Below, piece by piece: positions 17,749 through 26,554 of a stretch of 34,651 bases of DNA. The stretch covers positions 1-34,651 of the forward strand of contig DATGLK010000031.1 of NCBI GenBank assembly GCA_035294265.1, given 5' to 3'. The position numbers and the translations under genes were made by a program. The notes below the pieces were generated by a model that saw only the letters and a list, made by a program, of their open reading frames with translations, had not been told where the DNA came from and ran no database searches. This stretch comes from Candidatus Binataceae bacterium. Lineage in GTDB: Bacteria > Desulfobacterota > Binatia > Binatales > Binataceae. Each line of letters opens with the position of its first letter. Position 1 is the stretch's first letter.

Positions 17749-19017
17749 GTGGAGACATTGGAACGAGCGCAGCATCCGATTTCGCGCCGCGAAATCGATC
17801 CCAACGTTCTCAAGGTACTCTACCGGCTCATCAATGCCGGCTACGAAGCCTTTTTGGTGGGCGGCAGCGTCCGCGACCTGATGTTGGGGCGCACGCCTAA
17901 GGACTTCGATGTTGGCACCTCCGCCCATCCGCAACAGATCCGCGAGCTGTTCCGCAACTCGCGCCTGATCGGGCGCCGCTTCAAGCTGGTGCACGTCTTC
18001 TTCGGCCCCCAGAACATCGAGGTCGCTACCTTCCGCCGTCGCAGCGAGGAGGTCGTCGCGGAGGGCGACCCCTTGATTCGTCACGATAACACTTTCGGCA
18101 CCCCGCAAGAGGATGCGCAGCGCCGCGACTTCACCATCAACGCGCTGTTCTACGACCCCAAGTCCTTCCGCGTCGTCGATTACACCGGCGGCCTGCTCGA
18201 TCTTCAGGCCCGCCTGATCCGTACCGTCGACGACCCCGAAGTGCGCATGCGCGAGGATCCGGTGCGGATGATTCGCGCGGTGCGCTTTGCCGCCAAGCTG
18301 GATTTCCAGCTCGAAGCCGCCACTCGCGACGCGATCGTTCGCCATCGGGCCGACCTGCTCAAGACCTCGACCCCGCGCCTGGTGGAGGAAATTTTCCGCA
18401 CTTTTACCAACGCGCCGCCCAAGCGGGCCCTGCTGTTGATGGCAGAACTGGGCCTGCTGGAAGTGGTGCTACCGTTTTTGTACGAACACCTTCGTCCCCA
18501 ACTCGATTGTTTGGAAGCCGCGCACACCACGATCGCGATGGGTAGTCTGGAGGCGGCTTCCGAGGCTGGCATGCTCCCCTCGCGCGCTCTTACCTTGGCC
18601 TGCCTGCTGGCCGATCTATGGTTCGCCCGCAGCCAACTGCCACAGCCTGGGGCCGACCTAATCACCCAGCTGCGCGAGCGCGGCTTTCCCCGCGGCGAGA
18701 TCGAGCGGATGCGGCTTTTGCTCAATGCCGCCGGGCGCATAGCGCGGCCCAACCATCGCTTGCGCGGGCTCTCCAGCCGACCGTATTACGAAGAGGCCAG
18801 GACGCTCTTTACCCTGCTGCCGCCTGCCATTTTCGGCCCCGCGCCGCGACGGGTCGAGGGCTCGCCGCCGGCCTCTGTCAGCTCCAGCCGGCGCCGGCGG
18901 CGGCCGCGCCGACGGCGGCTCGGAGCGCGTCGCCCGGACACCACTCCCAGCGAGAACGCCACCGCTACCTTGACTAGCGTGGGTGGCCACAGTGCGCTTG
19001 ACCCGCGCTCGCTATGA
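17749..19017 (+). CDS. pcnB: Poly(A) polymerase I (PcnB-type tRNA nucleotidyltransferase family)
   Basis: A class II nucleotidyltransferase that adds 3' A tails to RNA and marks it for decay. With the GTG at 17749 it has 422 residues. The head shows FLVGGSVRDLMLGRTPKDFDV (Gly-Gly-Ser at 38-40, metal-binding Asp52 and Asp54). The phrase RLIGRRFKLVHVFFGP and then IEVATFRR distinguish PcnB from CCA-adding enzymes. Next are DAQRRDFTINALFYD and the RNA-binding region (DPVRMIRAVRFAAKL). The C-terminus is an Arg-rich tail (SSSRRRRRPRRRR), as in other PcnB proteins. The start could also be the GTG at 17695; the open frame extends further upstream over tolQ and is not protein-like there. It diverges from tolQ. 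Confidence 0.9.
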   Translation: METLERAQHPISRREIDPNVLKVLYRLINAGYEAFLVGGSVRDLMLGRTPKDFDVGTSAHPQQIRELFRNSRLIGRRFKLVHVFFGPQNIEVATFRRRSEEVVAEGDPLIRHDNTFGTPQEDAQRRDFTINALFYDPKSFRVVDYTGGLLDLQARLIRTVDDPEVRMREDPVRMIRAVRFAAKLDFQLEAATRDAIVRHRADLLKTSTPRLVEEIFRTFTNAPPKRALLLMAELGLLEVVLPFLYEHLRPQLDCLEAAHTTIAMGSLEAASEAGMLPSRALTLACLLADLWFARSQLPQPGADLITQLRERGFPRGEIERMRLLLNAAGRIARPNHRLRGLSSRPYYEEARTLFTLLPPAIFGPAPRRVEGSPPASVSSSRRRRRPRRRRLGARRPDTTPSENATATLTSVGGHSALDPRSL

Positions 19018-19123
19018 GGGGCGCTGCGGACTGCTTGTTCCTTCTAGCGCCTTTCACTAGCGTAAAGCCCGGGTTGGCACGCCCGTAAGCCGCGCCAATC
19101 CGCGTCCTGGCAAGGAGTCAACG

Positions 19124-20059
19124 GTGGCGGGAACAGGTGCAAGCGAAGTCCAAACTAGCAGAATCTGGCTTGATGGCACGTTCGTGCCTTATGAAGAGGC
19201 CCGCATCCACGTCCTGACCCATAGTCTGCACTACGGTTACGGGGTATTCGAGGGCTTACGCTGCTATCGGGGCGACGATGGACGCTCGGCAATCTTTCGC
19301 GGTCCCGAGCACGTCCGCCGCCTGTTCGATTCCGCCCATATCCTGGGTATCAAAATTCCATTTTCCCAAGACGAGATCCTCAAAGCCTGCGCCCAGGCGG
19401 TAGGCCTCAACCACTTCACCGAATGTTACATTCGTCCCCTGGTTTTTCTGGGCGACGGTCAGATGGGTGTGGCCGCGCACAATAACCGCGTGCGGGTGGC
19501 AATCGCGGCCTGGGAATGGGGCGCCTATCTGGGCGAAGATGGGGTCAAGCGAGGGATCCGGCTCAAAACCTCTTCTTTCAACCGCTTCCATCCCAACACC
19601 CTGATGCCGCATGCCAAGGCCACCGGCCACTACATCAATTCGGTCCTTGCCGTGCACGAAGCGCAGCGCGGAGGCTATGACGAAGCGATGCTGCTTGATG
19701 TCGACGGCTATGTGGCCGAAGGTAGCGGCGAGAACATCTTCGTGGTGCGCGACGGGGTGGTGACGACCCCGCCCTCGGCCTCGGCGCTGCCCGGGATTAC
19801 GCGCGACGCGGTCATCAAGATTCTGGCCGATCTCGGCCTGCAGGTGCGCGAGCAGCGTTTCCCGCGCGACACCGTCTATATCTGCGATGAAGTTTTCATG
19901 ACCGGTACCGCGGCCGAAGTCACGCCGGTGCGCGAGGTCGATGACCGCACGGTCGGCAGCGGCGTGCCGGGGCCAATCACCCGCCAGGTGCAGGAGACTT
20001 TCGCCGCCGCGCTGCGCGGCCGCGATCCCCGCTACCGCCACTGGCTGCACTATGTCTGA
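19124..20059 (+). CDS. ilvE: Branched-chain amino acid aminotransferase (class IV PLP enzyme)
   Basis: A 311-residue fold-type IV PLP enzyme that makes or breaks down Val, Leu and Ile by transamination with glutamate. The PLP lysine is Lys165 in [13 protein letters not shown]. Other family marks are [16 protein letters not shown] near 33-48, [32 protein letters not shown] and [12 protein letters not shown]. These match IlvE more closely than D-amino acid transaminase or aminodeoxychorismate lyase. The start is a GTG at 19124 with AAGGAG about 8 bases upstream. It follows the pcnB-type gene by 106 bases and converges with the cytochrome remnant. Confidence 0.95.
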   Translation: MAGTGASEVQTSRIWLDGTFVPYEEARIHVLTHSLHYGYGVFEGLRCYRGDDGRSAIFRGPEHVRRLFDSAHILGIKIPFSQDEILKACAQAVGLNHFTECYIRPLVFLGDGQMGVAAHNNRVRVAIAAWEWGAYLGEDGVKRGIRLKTSSFNRFHPNTLMPHAKATGHYINSVLAVHEAQRGGYDEAMLLDVDGYVAEGSGENIFVVRDGVVTTPPSASALPGITRDAVIKILADLGLQVREQRFPRDTVYICDEVFMTGTAAEVTPVREVDDRTVGSGVPGPITRQVQETFAAALRGRDPRYRHWLHYV

Positions 20060-20063
20060 GTCT

Positions 20064-20583
20064 CTAGTCAAGCCGCCAGGGTGAGCGCTCGCCCCAGGTG
20101 CGCAGGATAGCGCTCGCCCACGCCGTCGACTTGTCCTTATGGCAGGAGGTGCACGGGTTTGGGATGCCGTATTTGTCGGTCATCGCCGGCGGAATAAAGC
20201 GGAAGGTGTGCGCATGCACGAACGCGCCTGGCACGCCTTCGCCCTCGATCGCCGGCATGTGGCAATCCACGCAGCGGCTGCCCGCGGTGCCCTCGTTATG
20301 CTGGGTATGGGCCTCGAGCGTTGCGGTGCGCGGTCCGTTGGGAGAGCCCGGACCATGGCAGCTCAGGCATAGGGTCTGCGCCGGCTGGTCGAAGCTGGGC
20401 GTAGTTGCCTGTGCCGTGGGCGTCGTGACAATCGAAGCAGGTAATGCCGCGGCGGTACATCAAGCTCTGAACGAAGTCGTTGCCCTGCATCCGATTCTTG
20501 TGCGCGGTGCCGTCGGCCGCTTCCGATGGTGCTTGACAGCATATGCCAACGAAGTCATACAGGTCACACGGTTGCCCCGCCAT
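20064..20583 (-). pseudogene. Multiheme cytochrome c, 5'-truncated and frameshifted
   Basis: Two adjacent minus-strand frames together look like the C-terminal half of one doubled-CXXCH cytochrome c. The first frame (from 20583) carries ADGTAHKNRMQGNDFVQS and CFDCH, then reads NYAQLR up to about 20389. The homology continues one base out of frame as QPAQTLCLSCH, then CVDCHMPAIEGEG, HTFRFIPPAMTDKYGIPNPCTSCH and the natural-looking end at a TAG (20064-20066). One extra base near 20388 explains the shift. Four haem-binding motifs remain. There is no signal peptide or convincing upstream coding, so the 5' half is gone. A sequencing error could cause the frameshift but not the missing N-terminus. 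Confidence 0.8.
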
Positions 20584-20665
20584 TGTGCGGCGCTGCGCGG
20601 CTGGCCCAGGTGGCGTTCCTTGTCATGAAACGTGGCCATGCGGCGGCGGACCGAAGACCTCAGCG

Positions 20666-21301
20666 ATGACTAATCCGACGCGGCTGCAGCTCTATCATTT
20701 CGCGGCCTCAGGCAATTGCCGCGCGGTGCGTTTGGTGCTCGCGGAGAAGGGGTTGGCCTTTACCCGGGTGGAAATCGACGTGACTCGCGGCGACAATCGG
20801 ACCCCGGCCTTTCTTGCGCTCAATCCGCGCGGCAAGGTGCCGGTGCTGGTAGATAACAGCCCGATGGGGGAAGTGGTACTGGCCGAGGTGTCGGTGATCA
20901 ACGAATATCTGGACGAGGCCTTTCCGCTACCCGCGCTGATGCCGGCCGGCGCTGCAGCGCGCGCCCGTGTGCGCGCCCTGGTCCATCTGTTCGACACCGA
21001 ACTCAGTCCCACCGTCGGACCGCTGATTATCGAGCAGTTGCTGCGCCCCGCCGGCCAGCGCCGGGCTGAGTTCATCGCCGAGCGCCAAGCCGCCACCCGC
21101 GCTCTGCTCCAGCGGCTGATTGGAATGGTCGACCGGGAAGGTCCCTTTCTGGCTGGCTCCTACAGCTTGGCCGATCCTCTTTACACGCCACTACTGTCGG
21201 TGATGGAGTCATGCGGAGTGGCGCTGGAGGAGTTCGCGCCGCTGACGCGATGGCTAGCAGCCGTCCAGGCCCGACCTAGCTACGCAGCCTCGGCGAGTTG
21301 A
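20666..21301 (+). CDS. Glutathione S-transferase family protein
   Basis: A 211-residue cytosolic GST-fold protein. The N-terminal thioredoxin-like domain (about 1-80) starts RLQLYHFAASGNCRAVRLVLAE and has the cis-proline region NPRGKVPVLVD, followed by the glutathione-contacting acid-serine type phrase EVSVINEYLDE. The helical C-terminal domain covers about 90-205, with the family phrase YSLADPLYTPLLSVME. I chose the ATG at 20666 because the frame upstream is out of character and the GST fold begins just after MTNPT. The substrate cannot be inferred. It precedes a peroxiredoxin gene by 64 bases, consistent with a detoxification or redox role. Confidence 0.9.
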   Translation: MTNPTRLQLYHFAASGNCRAVRLVLAEKGLAFTRVEIDVTRGDNRTPAFLALNPRGKVPVLVDNSPMGEVVLAEVSVINEYLDEAFPLPALMPAGAAARARVRALVHLFDTELSPTVGPLIIEQLLRPAGQRRAEFIAERQAATRALLQRLIGMVDREGPFLAGSYSLADPLYTPLLSVMESCGVALEEFAPLTRWLAAVQARPSYAASAS

Positions 21302-21365
21302 AGCCGGGAAAATCGGCGGGCAAAGAGCGCTCCACACAGCGCGGCCAATATAGGAGGACGGCGAA

Positions 21366-21956
21366 ATGCGTTTTGCAATCGTGCTTGTCATAGTCGTAGT
21401 GGCCGTGGGGCTGATCATCTTTCAGCCCTGGCGCGCCGCCGCCGCGCTGCTGGCTGCTGGGCAGAGCGCGCCCAATTTTCAAACCCAGATGGTCACCGCC
21501 GACGGAGTCAGGCCGGTGCAACTAACTGATTATCGGGGCAAGACCGTGGTCTTGTATTTTTATCCCAAGGACTTCACCCCTGGTTGCACCAAGGAGGCCT
21601 GCGCTTTTCGGGACGGTTACGCCAAGCTAGCTCAGGCTGGGATCGTGCTTCTGGGGTGCAGCGTGCAGAATACCGATTCGCACGCCAAGTTTATCAAGAA
21701 ATACAACCTGCCCTTTCCCCTGCTGGCCGACCCAGACAAAAAAATTGCCAGCGCCTACGGGGTCGCCAACGGCATTCCGGCTCTAGGGTTGGATAAGCGG
21801 GTGACCTACGTCATCGACCCGCAAGGCAAAATCGTCAAGGTCTATCCCAAAGTCGATCCCGCAACCCACGCCGGTGAGATAATCGCGGCTTACGCCACAG
21901 GGCCTAAGCCAGCCGCGCAATCCGAACCGGCCGCGGGTGGAGGACCGGCGGAGTAG
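21366..21956 (+). CDS. BCP/PrxQ-type peroxiredoxin with N-terminal membrane anchor
   Basis: A 196-residue thiol peroxidase that reduces hydrogen peroxide and organic peroxides. The peroxidatic Cys74 and resolving Cys79 are five residues apart in TPGCTKEACAFRD, the BCP/PrxQ spacing. The catalytic arginine region and PLLADPDKKIASAYGV are also present. Unlike E. coli Bcp (about 156 residues, soluble), it begins with a hydrophobic segment (residues 2-20), so it is likely exported or membrane-anchored facing the periplasm. A strong ribosome site (AGGAGG) precedes the ATG. The C-terminal tail is Pro/Ala-rich. Confidence 0.93.
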   Translation: MRFAIVLVIVVVAVGLIIFQPWRAAAALLAAGQSAPNFQTQMVTADGVRPVQLTDYRGKTVVLYFYPKDFTPGCTKEACAFRDGYAKLAQAGIVLLGCSVQNTDSHAKFIKKYNLPFPLLADPDKKIASAYGVANGIPALGLDKRVTYVIDPQGKIVKVYPKVDPATHAGEIIAAYATGPKPAAQSEPAAGGGPAE

Positions 21957-22023
21957 GCTTGATGGAGGCGGGCGCGATCGACCCGTCGATGGCGCCCGAT
22001 TGGCCAAGCCGGCGGGAGGATTG

Positions 22024-22563
22024 ATGCGCTGCACGCAATGCGGATTCGAAGCTGCCGCTGGCGCGACCTTCTGCTCGCGCTGCGGCCAGCGCATGATTAC
22101 CCTGCGGCCCGAAGCCAAGCACGAGTTCGCGCTGGCCAACATCATGCCCTCTTGGTGGCTGGCGACCGGCTCATTTTTCTCGGCCTTGGTACTCGCGGGA
22201 TTGGCTGCTTTGATCTTCGTTCATGGCCGCCGCGGCTGGCCCCTGGCCGCTGCCTTGCTGGTACTGGCTTGGATAATCGTCGCGCTGGCGGTGCTCGGGC
22301 GTCGCAGCACGAGCTGGAGTCTCACTTCCGAACGGCTGATCGAGCGGCGTGGCTTCCTTTCGCGCACCCGCCGTGAGATTGAATTGGCCGATATCCGCTC
22401 GGTGGAAATCGACCGGCGGCTGATTCAGCGCCTATTCGGTCTGGGCAGCGTGGTGATTTCCTCCGCAGCCAGCGCCGATTTCTCCATCCGGATGGAAGGA
22501 GTGGCCGACCCCGAGACGATCGCTGAGACGGTGCGGCGGGCGCGGCTGCGCCGCCTGGCGTAA
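22024..22563 (+). CDS. Zinc-ribbon and bacterial PH-domain membrane protein
   Basis: A 179-residue protein of unknown role. The N-terminus is a short zinc ribbon with two CxxC pairs (CTQCGFEAAAGATFCSRCGQ). Two membrane helices follow (about 40-65 and 70-92). The C-terminal part is a bPH_2/YdbS-type domain with the typical pattern SWSLTSERLIERRGFLSRTRREIELADIRSVEI and a VGSVVISS-like strand (LGSVVISSAASADF). The start ATG at 22024 is preceded by GGGAGGA. The gene sits 9 bases before the first permease gene, so it may be co-transcribed with the peptide transporter. I know of no function for this domain pair. Confidence 0.85.
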   Translation: MRCTQCGFEAAAGATFCSRCGQRMITLRPEAKHEFALANIMPSWWLATGSFFSALVLAGLAALIFVHGRRGWPLAAALLVLAWIIVALAVLGRRSTSWSLTSERLIERRGFLSRTRREIELADIRSVEIDRRLIQRLFGLGSVVISSAASADFSIRMEGVADPETIAETVRRARLRRLA

Positions 22564-22572
22564 CCCAGGCCG

Positions 22573-23496
22573 ATGTTGTCCTATCTGATCCGGCGCCTGA
22601 GCTTCGGCGTGGCGGTTTTACTAGGCACCTCGCTGATTACTTTCGCCATCGCCTTCGTGGTGCCCGCCGATCCGGCGGTGACGATCGCGGGCGCAAAGGC
22701 CGATCCGCAAACCCTGGCCCTCATCCGCGCCCAATTGGGGCTGGATCGGCCCATTTACATTCAATATGCGCGTTACCTGGACCGGCTGCTGCACGGCGAT
22801 CTGGGCCGCTCCTACATCATGCGCGAAAATGTCGGCCACCTGATCGCGACGCGCTTTCCCGCCACCGCCGTGTTGGCGCTATGCGCGATGGTGCTGTCGC
22901 TGCTGATCGGGCTAGCGATGGGGATGATGGCGGCCGCCCATCGTGATCGCGCGTTGGATAATGCCTTGCTCGTGTTCGCTCTGACCCTGGTCTCATTTCC
23001 GGTCTTCTGGTTGGGCCTGATGCTGCTGATGGTGGGTGGCCTGTACCTGCGCTCATTTCCCTTGGGTGGCTTCAGCGGTCCCAAAAGCTTGCTCCTGCCT
23101 ACGCTCACACTGGCGTTGGGGTCGGGCGGCTACTATTCGCGAATCCTGCACACTTCGATGGGCGAAGCGATGGGCCAGGATTACATCCGCACCGCGCTGG
23201 GCAAGGGGCTGTCGCGCCGGCAGGCGATGTTTCGTCATGGATTGGTCAACGCCCTGCTCCCGCTGGTAACATTGGCGGGACTGGATCTGGCCGGGCTGCT
23301 TTCCGGGGTAGTGCTGACCGAGACCGTGTTCGACTGGCCCGGCATCGGCCGCCTTGCCTTCGAAGCGATCTTCAACCTGGACATTCCCCTGATCATGGGC
23401 ACCGTGCTGTTTTCTGCTGCGCTGATCGTGGTCGGCAATCTGCTCGTGGATCTGCTCTACCTGTGGCTGGACCCGCGCATTCGGTTGACCACATGA
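22573..23496 (+). CDS. ABC transporter permease, DppB/OppB type
   Basis: A 307-residue inner-membrane permease of a dipeptide/oligopeptide/nickel uptake system. It shows the DppB N-terminus (LIRRLSFGVAVLLGTSLITFAIAF), the phrase LGLDRPIYIQYARYLDRLLHGDLGRSY, six membrane helices, and the cytoplasmic ATPase-coupling loop GLSRRQAMFRHGLVNALLP. The end phrase VDLLYLWLDPRIR is typical of the family. Its stop overlaps the start of the next permease by 4 bases (ATGA at 23493-23496). The actual substrate cannot be assigned from sequence. Confidence 0.93.
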   Translation: MLSYLIRRLSFGVAVLLGTSLITFAIAFVVPADPAVTIAGAKADPQTLALIRAQLGLDRPIYIQYARYLDRLLHGDLGRSYIMRENVGHLIATRFPATAVLALCAMVLSLLIGLAMGMMAAAHRDRALDNALLVFALTLVSFPVFWLGLMLLMVGGLYLRSFPLGGFSGPKSLLLPTLTLALGSGGYYSRILHTSMGEAMGQDYIRTALGKGLSRRQAMFRHGLVNALLPLVTLAGLDLAGLLSGVVLTETVFDWPGIGRLAFEAIFNLDIPLIMGTVLFSAALIVVGNLLVDLLYLWLDPRIRLTT

Positions 23497-24302
23497 AAGC
23501 CAGCGGCAGCACGATGGAACTGATTGGCGCCGTGATGGTCGGTACGATCGCCCTGGTCGCCGTGGCCGCCCCTTGGCTGGCGCCGCACAATCCTACCGCC
23601 GCGGTGGCGACTAGTTTTGGCGCGCCCGCGCCCCCCAGCCGCGCCTTTCCCTTCGGTACCGATGAGCTCGGCCGCGACGTACTCTCGCGCATTATCTGGG
23701 GCGCGCGAATCTCGCTCACCGTGGGATTGGCGGGAATGGTCATGACGATGACTATCGGAGTGGCGATCGGACTGTGCGCGGGGTTGTTCGGGGGAACCGT
23801 GGATTTTGTCCTGATGCGTTTCACTGACGTGATGCTCACGCTGCCCGGGCTGCTCCTGGCGATGGCGCTGGTTGCCGTTCTCACTCCCAGCCTGCTCACC
23901 ATCCTGATTGTAATTGGCCTGGTCTCCTGGACCCAGGTCGCGCGGGTGGTCCGGGCCGAAGCGCTCTCCATCCGCCAGCGCGATTTCGTCGTGGCCGCGG
24001 TCATGCTGGGCGCCTCTTCGTGGCGCCTCCTGACTCGCCATCTGCTACCCAACACGATGCCGTTGATCGTGGTCATGGCGGCCCTGGCCACTTCGGGCAC
24101 CTTGCTCCTTGATGCGGGGCTGAGCTTTTTGGGTTTAGGGGTGCCGCCGCCCACCCCAAGCTGGGGACGGATGATCGACGAGGCGCAGCTTTATCTACGC
24201 ACCGCCCCTTGGCTGGCAGCCTTTCCAGGTTTGGCGATCCTGTACGCCGTGCTCGGCTTCAATTTTCTGGGCTACGGCTACCTGCGCCGGCAGGGACGAT
24301 GA
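23493..24302 (+). CDS. ABC transporter permease, DppC/OppC type
   Basis: A 269-residue partner permease. It starts at the ATG overlapping the upstream stop; a longer frame beginning at 23463 is less likely because it would eat into the first permease. The DppC family pattern FPFGTDELGRDVLSRIIWGARISL is near the N-terminus, and the coupling loop is MLGASSWRLLTRHLLPNTMP. Later GLSFLGLGVPPPTPSWGRMI is characteristic. Five or six membrane helices are expected. The stop overlaps the start of the binding-protein gene by 4 bases (ATGA at 24299-24302), so all three transporter genes are translationally linked. Confidence 0.93.
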   Translation: MKASGSTMELIGAVMVGTIALVAVAAPWLAPHNPTAAVATSFGAPAPPSRAFPFGTDELGRDVLSRIIWGARISLTVGLAGMVMTMTIGVAIGLCAGLFGGTVDFVLMRFTDVMLTLPGLLLAMALVAVLTPSLLTILIVIGLVSWTQVARVVRAEALSIRQRDFVVAAVMLGASSWRLLTRHLLPNTMPLIVVMAALATSGTLLLDAGLSFLGLGVPPPTPSWGRMIDEAQLYLRTAPWLAAFPGLAILYAVLGFNFLGYGYLRRQGR

Positions 24303-25882
24303 ATCCCGGCCGGTGGCTGGCGCTGGCCGCGTTGACCCTGCTGCTGGCCGCCTGCCAGCACGACCCAGCGCTTAATTTCCCCCCTGGCGCCCAGGTGCTC
24401 CATCTAGCCAGCCAGGATGATGTACCGACTTTGGATCCGGCGGCTGGCTACGACACCGCCTCGTGGAGTTTTGAACAGGCCCTGTTCGATACCCTGGTGC
24501 GCTACGCCGACGGCTCGATTGCGCTTAAACCGGACTTGGCCACGAGCTGGGAAAGTTCGCCCGACGCCACCCATTTCACCTTCCATCTGCGTCACGATGC
24601 GCGCTTCAGCAACGGCCGAGTGGTTACCAGCGGCGATCTGAAATATTCCCTGCAGCGAGTGCTCACGCCCGCCACTCGCTCCAAGGGAATCGAATATTAC
24701 CGCAATATCCTGGGTGCCGAAGATTATATCGCCGGTCGGGCCAACGACGTGCGCGGTATCGCGACACCCGATCCCTACACCATCAGCTTCACCCTGCGCG
24801 CTCCCGACCCGATCTTCATCCATAAGCTATGCATGCCCTTCGCTGCCGCCGTGCCGCGCGAAGCAGTGCAACGCTGGGGCGATGACTTTTCCTCCCATCC
24901 AGTGGGCAGCGGCGCCTTCGAACTCAAGCAATGGCGGCGCGGTCAGTACCTCGTGCTGACGCGCAATCCCTATTACTTCGTGCGCGGCCAGCCGCGGCTC
25001 GACGCAGTTGTGGAGCGGGTGGGGGTCAACGAAGAGCTGGAATGGTTGCAATACCGGGCGGGGGAAGTGGATGTGGCGGGGATACCTTCGGCGGATTTTC
25101 CGGCCGTAATAAAAGATCCGCGACTGGCACCCCTAATCCTCAAAATCGTCAGTGCTGCCACCGATTACCTGGGACTGAATTGCCAGATGGCGCCATTGAC
25201 CGATGTGCGCGTGCGGCGGGCTTTCAACTACGCGATCGACAAGCGCAAGCTGCTTGCCCTCCTCAACGGCCGTGGTGTGATTGCACACGACGTCCTGCCA
25301 CCGGGCCTGCCTGGTTACGACCCGGACTTGGCGGGCTATCCTTACGACCCGGCGCGTGCGCGCCATCTGCTGGCGGCTGCCGGGGTCAAAGCCGGCTTCG
25401 CGCCCGAGCTATGGATGCGGGCCGATCAGACGATGCTTTTGCTGGGCGAGTCGATCCAGCAGGATCTGGCCCTGGTCGGAATCAATGTCAGGCTTAAGCC
25501 GGTGGCCTGGGGCCCGTTGCTGGAAGCGGTACGCCAGCCCAGCACCGTAGCGCTTTCCTTACTGGGATGGGAAGCCGATTTTCCCGATCCCGAAAACTTT
25601 CTCAACGTGCTCTTTTCCAAAGCGCAGTGGGGTTCCAATAACGATACCTTCTATTACAACCCCGAAGTGGACAGGCTAATGGCCCAGGCCGCTCCACTGG
25701 CCGATTTGCACCAGCGTTTGGCGCTGTACAAGCAGGCCGAAAAGTTGATCGTGGCCGATGCGCCCTGGGTCTTTCTCTACCATCCGGTCACTTATGTAAT
25801 TCGCCAACCCTGGGTGCATGGATGGGTGCTCAATCCGATGCGGCCAACCCGCTTCGAAAAGGTCTGGATTTCAGCGCACTGA
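24299..25882 (+). CDS. Lipoprotein substrate-binding protein of a peptide/nickel-type ABC importer (SBP family 5)
   Basis: A 527-residue periplasmic receptor that delivers substrate to the two permeases. The ATG at 24299 gives a lipoprotein signal ending LLLAACQ. The mature protein has the family 5 signature near the start (PTLDPAAGYDTASW, ALFDTLVRYADG, LKPDLATSWE) and the domain-closing patterns VRRAFNYAIDKRKLL and EADFPDPENFLNVLF. These match DppA/OppA-type receptors, but the ligand could be a peptide, nickel chelate or opine-like compound. It is the last gene of the cluster; no DppD or DppF ATPase gene is in the window, so those must be elsewhere. Confidence 0.93.
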   Translation: MNPGRWLALAALTLLLAACQHDPALNFPPGAQVLHLASQDDVPTLDPAAGYDTASWSFEQALFDTLVRYADGSIALKPDLATSWESSPDATHFTFHLRHDARFSNGRVVTSGDLKYSLQRVLTPATRSKGIEYYRNILGAEDYIAGRANDVRGIATPDPYTISFTLRAPDPIFIHKLCMPFAAAVPREAVQRWGDDFSSHPVGSGAFELKQWRRGQYLVLTRNPYYFVRGQPRLDAVVERVGVNEELEWLQYRAGEVDVAGIPSADFPAVIKDPRLAPLILKIVSAATDYLGLNCQMAPLTDVRVRRAFNYAIDKRKLLALLNGRGVIAHDVLPPGLPGYDPDLAGYPYDPARARHLLAAAGVKAGFAPELWMRADQTMLLLGESIQQDLALVGINVRLKPVAWGPLLEAVRQPSTVALSLLGWEADFPDPENFLNVLFSKAQWGSNNDTFYYNPEVDRLMAQAAPLADLHQRLALYKQAEKLIVADAPWVFLYHPVTYVIRQPWVHGWVLNPMRPTRFEKVWISAH

Positions 25883-25966
25883 GGCGACTGTCCGGCCGAG
25901 CGAAGAAAAATTTTGCAGGCCACAGCTCACGGCGTGTAGCGAGTTTACCACTTCCCGTTTTCCCCG

Positions 25967-26494
25967 TCAGGGGGTGGTGGCCTTCAGCGAATCGGCTTGG
26001 TCCGGCAAAGCGGCGTGCGCGCCGACCGCGAACTGGGTGACGGTAAGTTGCATCGGACCACTCCCCTGCTCCAGCAAACCCGTGACGATCAGTGGTTTGC
26101 CTTGTGGTAGCGCGGGCGAGGCCGCAGTTAGAAGGAAGCGGTTCTTGCCCGCCACGAATTCGCGTTTGGCGGCACTCCCAGCCACCTGGCCACGCGCCAC
26201 GATTCGCAGCCGCTGAACATTGGCGTTGAGCCCGGCTAGGGTTTGGTCCAGCGCGCTGAAGTTCAGCGGCGCGTCTTTGGCATAGGACATATCCACGGTT
26301 TGCCGACTCATGCTGATTTTGACATCGCCCACCCCCGGCTGGCTGCGAGCCGCCTGCTCCAGCGGCGGTAGACACAGTGCGCAAGTAATGCCCTTGACGT
26401 CGGCGGTGGCGCTCAGCACCTGGGCGTGAACTGGCACCGTACTGAGCAAGACGGGCAACAAACTGGCAAGGATTGAGGTTCTAACGATTTTCAT
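25967..26494 (-). CDS. Secreted heavy-metal-associated (HMA-like) domain protein
   Basis: A 175-residue exported protein. The start ATG at 26494 gives a clean signal peptide (MKIVRTSILASLLPVLLSTVPVHAQ). The mature part begins with an HMA-like fold: GITCALCLPPLEQAARSQPGVGDVKISM, where Cys38 and Cys41 form the CxxC metal site. It differs from the common GMTCxxC only at the Met, which is Ile here. The C-terminal half (about 95-175) is beta-rich with no family I recognise. A periplasmic copper or other metal carrier is the best guess. An upstream in-frame start at 26539 would spoil the signal peptide. It converges with the binding-protein gene across about 84 noncoding bases. Confidence 0.75.
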   Translation of the reverse strand: MKIVRTSILASLLPVLLSTVPVHAQVLSATADVKGITCALCLPPLEQAARSQPGVGDVKISMSRQTVDMSYAKDAPLNFSALDQTLAGLNANVQRLRIVARGQVAGSAAKREFVAGKNRFLLTAASPALPQGKPLIVTGLLEQGSGPMQLTVTQFAVGAHAALPDQADSLKATTP

Positions 26495-26554
26495 AGTCTG
26501 AAGCAGGGCGCTTTTCGGCTTCCACTGACTGGAATACACCCCGCCGATTTGGTT

